Position numbers and translations under genes: made by a program. From NCBI RefSeq assembly GCF_035594125.1, contig NC_087151.1, forward strand, positions 23,562,831 through 23,626,830: DNA of 64,000 bases. Direction: 5' to 3'. The notes beneath the pieces are model-generated. The model worked only from the letters and a program-made list of their open reading frames with translations, ran no database searches and was not told the DNA's origin. Each line of letters opens with the position of its first letter. Within the stretch, counting starts at the first letter, position 1. Below are positions 62,400 to 64,000 of the stretch, piece after piece. This DNA is from Scylla paramamosain (Eukaryota > Arthropoda > Malacostraca > Decapoda > Portunidae).

Positions 62400-64000
62400 C
62401 TGTTCAGGGACCATTGTCTCAGTGGGTTATTTTTTTTTTATTTATTTTGCATTTATTTTTTTTGTTGGTGGAGGATTTTTTTTGCCCTTCTCCTGTGTCC
62501 CTACATAAAAAAAGTGTTTTTAAGTTTCTTAGCTACCAAAACGCAAACAAAAAAAAAAATGTACAAAGTAGCCTATATAAAGAAACGAAAAGACATCCAT
62601 CAAAAAAACTTGTAATATGAGTGTTTTTGATGTCCTAAGGTATCAGAAAGCTAAAACACGTTAATAGTACATTATACCAAAACGCTAAAGTGCATATAAA
62701 GAGACCTATGTGAAAGAAAAAAACTACATTATCAAAGTGCATGCAAAGCACACTATATTGGAAATGAAAACAACTTTACGAAAAACGAGGTTTTTGAGGT
62801 ATCAAAACGCTAAAACGCAAGCACAACACCCTTTATGGAGAAACGGAAACACTTTATAAAAAAAAATGTATTTTTGAGTGTTTTTGAGCTTTTTACGTAC
62901 ACAAACACCCTTTCTGAAGAAACAAAACGACATTACCTAAAACATGTGTTTTGAGTTATTTTTATTTTATTTTATTAGGTAACAACACGTGAAAATAAAT
63001 ACAAAGTAGACAGTATAAGGAAACTAAATGTTATTACCACAAATGTCTCCGATGTGTGTTTTTAAGGTTCTTAGTTGCTGAAACACTAAAACACATGAAT
63101 ATTACTCTGTATTTTAGAAACAATATCTTTATCAAAAATTTGTATTATGAGTGTGATTCACCATGTTAAATACCAAAATGCCAAAATGCATACACGTAAC
63201 CCTTTTTGAAGAAACAGAGAAATATTTCCAAAAACGTGTGCTTTAAGTATTTTTTCAGTTTCTCAGGTACCAAAATGCGGAAACACATGCAAAGTAGCCA
63301 ATGTATGGAAATTAAATTATATAATCACAAAAGTGTGTTATCAGTGTTTTTGATGTTCTTATATATCAGAACGCTAAAACACGTGAATAGTACTCTATAT
63401 TGGGAGAGGGATTAATATTACCCAAAAAACGTGTATTATGAGTCTTATTCACCATGTTAGATACCAAAACGCCAAAATGCATAAAAAAGAAATCTATATG
63501 AAGAACCTAAACTACTTTACCAAAAATATGTATTATAAATGGTTTTGCATTTTCCTAGGTACTAAAACGTCAAAATGCATGCAAAGCACACTATATTTGA
63601 AAAAAAAATAACATTACCGAAAAACGTGGGTTTTGATGGTTTTCAACTGTTTACGTGCCGAAACGCTAAAACGCATTCAAAACATAAAACTCATTTATGG
63701 AGAAATCGAACAACTTCATTTTAAATGTATTTTTAGTGATTTTTGAGCTTGTTAGGTAACAAAACCCCAGAATGCAAGCAAAACACTGTATATACAATAA
63801 TGAGATGACAGGTCCAGAAACGTGTCATTTGCGTGTTTTTGAGCATATCAGCCACGAAAACACTAAAAAACATGGAAAACACCCGATATAAGAAAATTAA
63901 AGAATATTACCAAAATCGTGTATTTTGACGGTTATTAAGCTTGTAACATACCAAAACTCTAAAATGGAAGCAAAAATACACTTCCTGGTGAAAAAGAACA
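62400..64000 (+). repeat. Right arm of a large inverted repeat
   Basis: Partner of 54336-55936, with a 6463 bp spacer. It starts in LINE copy 8's 3' tail at CTGTTCAGGG and continues through class II monomers to the window edge. The segment 63520-64000 also matches 25677-26157 directly. Confidence 0.9.
62514..64000 (+). repeat. Class II satellite, + orientation
   Basis: About 15 monomers. From 63050 to 63990 the linker types run AAGGTTCTTAGTTGCTG, CACCATGTTAAATACC, CAGTTTCTCAGGTACC, GATGTTCTTATATATC, CACCATGTTAGATACC, TTTTCCTAGGTACT, CAACTGTTTACGTGCC, GAGCTTGTTAGGTAAC, GAGCATATCAGCCACG, AAGCTTGTAACATACC. No gene is seen. Confidence 0.85.

Larger units (their letters stand above)
59851..62513 (+). 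mobile_element. LINE copy 8, 5'-truncated, most diverged copy
   Basis: It begins inside the endonuclease (ATCCAAATTTTGATG) and ends with a 3' tail of A residues at 62507-62513. Many substitutions, stops and small deletions mark it as the oldest copy by eye. Its last 114 bp form the start of the right inverted-repeat arm. Confidence 0.9.

Overview
The window is a repeat-only stretch of a eukaryotic genome, most likely an arthropod and plausibly a decapod crustacean. That assignment is an inference from the style of the retrotransposon proteins and from the A+T-rich satellite. I see no host gene, rRNA, tRNA, CRISPR array or bacterial-type operon.

The matrix, roughly 40 kb in all, is a decayed satellite with a monomer of about 95 bp. 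A typical monomer carries a GGTACCAAAACGC core, then a GCATG motif, a CTATATGG motif, an A-rich block with ACATTACC, and a linker of the type AACGTGT...GAGTGTTTTTGAGC. The monomers are ordered into higher-order repeats (HORs). Class I, from about 1.6 to 48.4 kb, cycles five monomer types every 470-480 bp. Class II, from about 48.4 to 64 kb plus an island at 25.7-26.95 kb, cycles a different set of 8 to 11 monomer types. The array changes strand several times: + to 9.96 kb, - to 10.39, + to 26.96, - to 31.16, + to 31.57, - to 55.94, then + to the end.

Six long (TA)n arrays of 106-175 bp lie in or beside satellite. Eight copies or pieces of one LINE-type non-LTR retrotransposon (APE endonuclease plus reverse transcriptase) interrupt the matrix, and a ninth 3'-tail scrap sits at an inversion junction. 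The longest copy is at 5.94-9.21 kb and all are inactive. One nearly intact Ty3/gypsy-type LTR retrotransposon lies on the - strand at 36.89-43.68 kb. It has TG...CA LTRs, a CTAA target duplication, an initiator-tRNA-Met primer site, a polypurine tract, and a gag-pol frame broken by one amber codon. A broken fragment of a protein-primed family B DNA polymerase (Polinton/Maverick or adintovirus type) lies on the - strand at 23.94-25.68 kb, exactly between class I and class II satellite.

The most notable architecture is large-scale. Satellite blocks with very few differences recur in inverted orientation: 54.34-55.94 kb against 62.40-64.00 kb, and 25.68-26.95 kb against 53.51-54.80 kb. A 538 bp block is also tandemly duplicated at 11.06-12.14 kb. 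The window therefore looks like a heterochromatic or otherwise gene-poor satellite domain, shaped by recent block duplication and inversion and by nested insertions. All alignments and identities here were made by eye.
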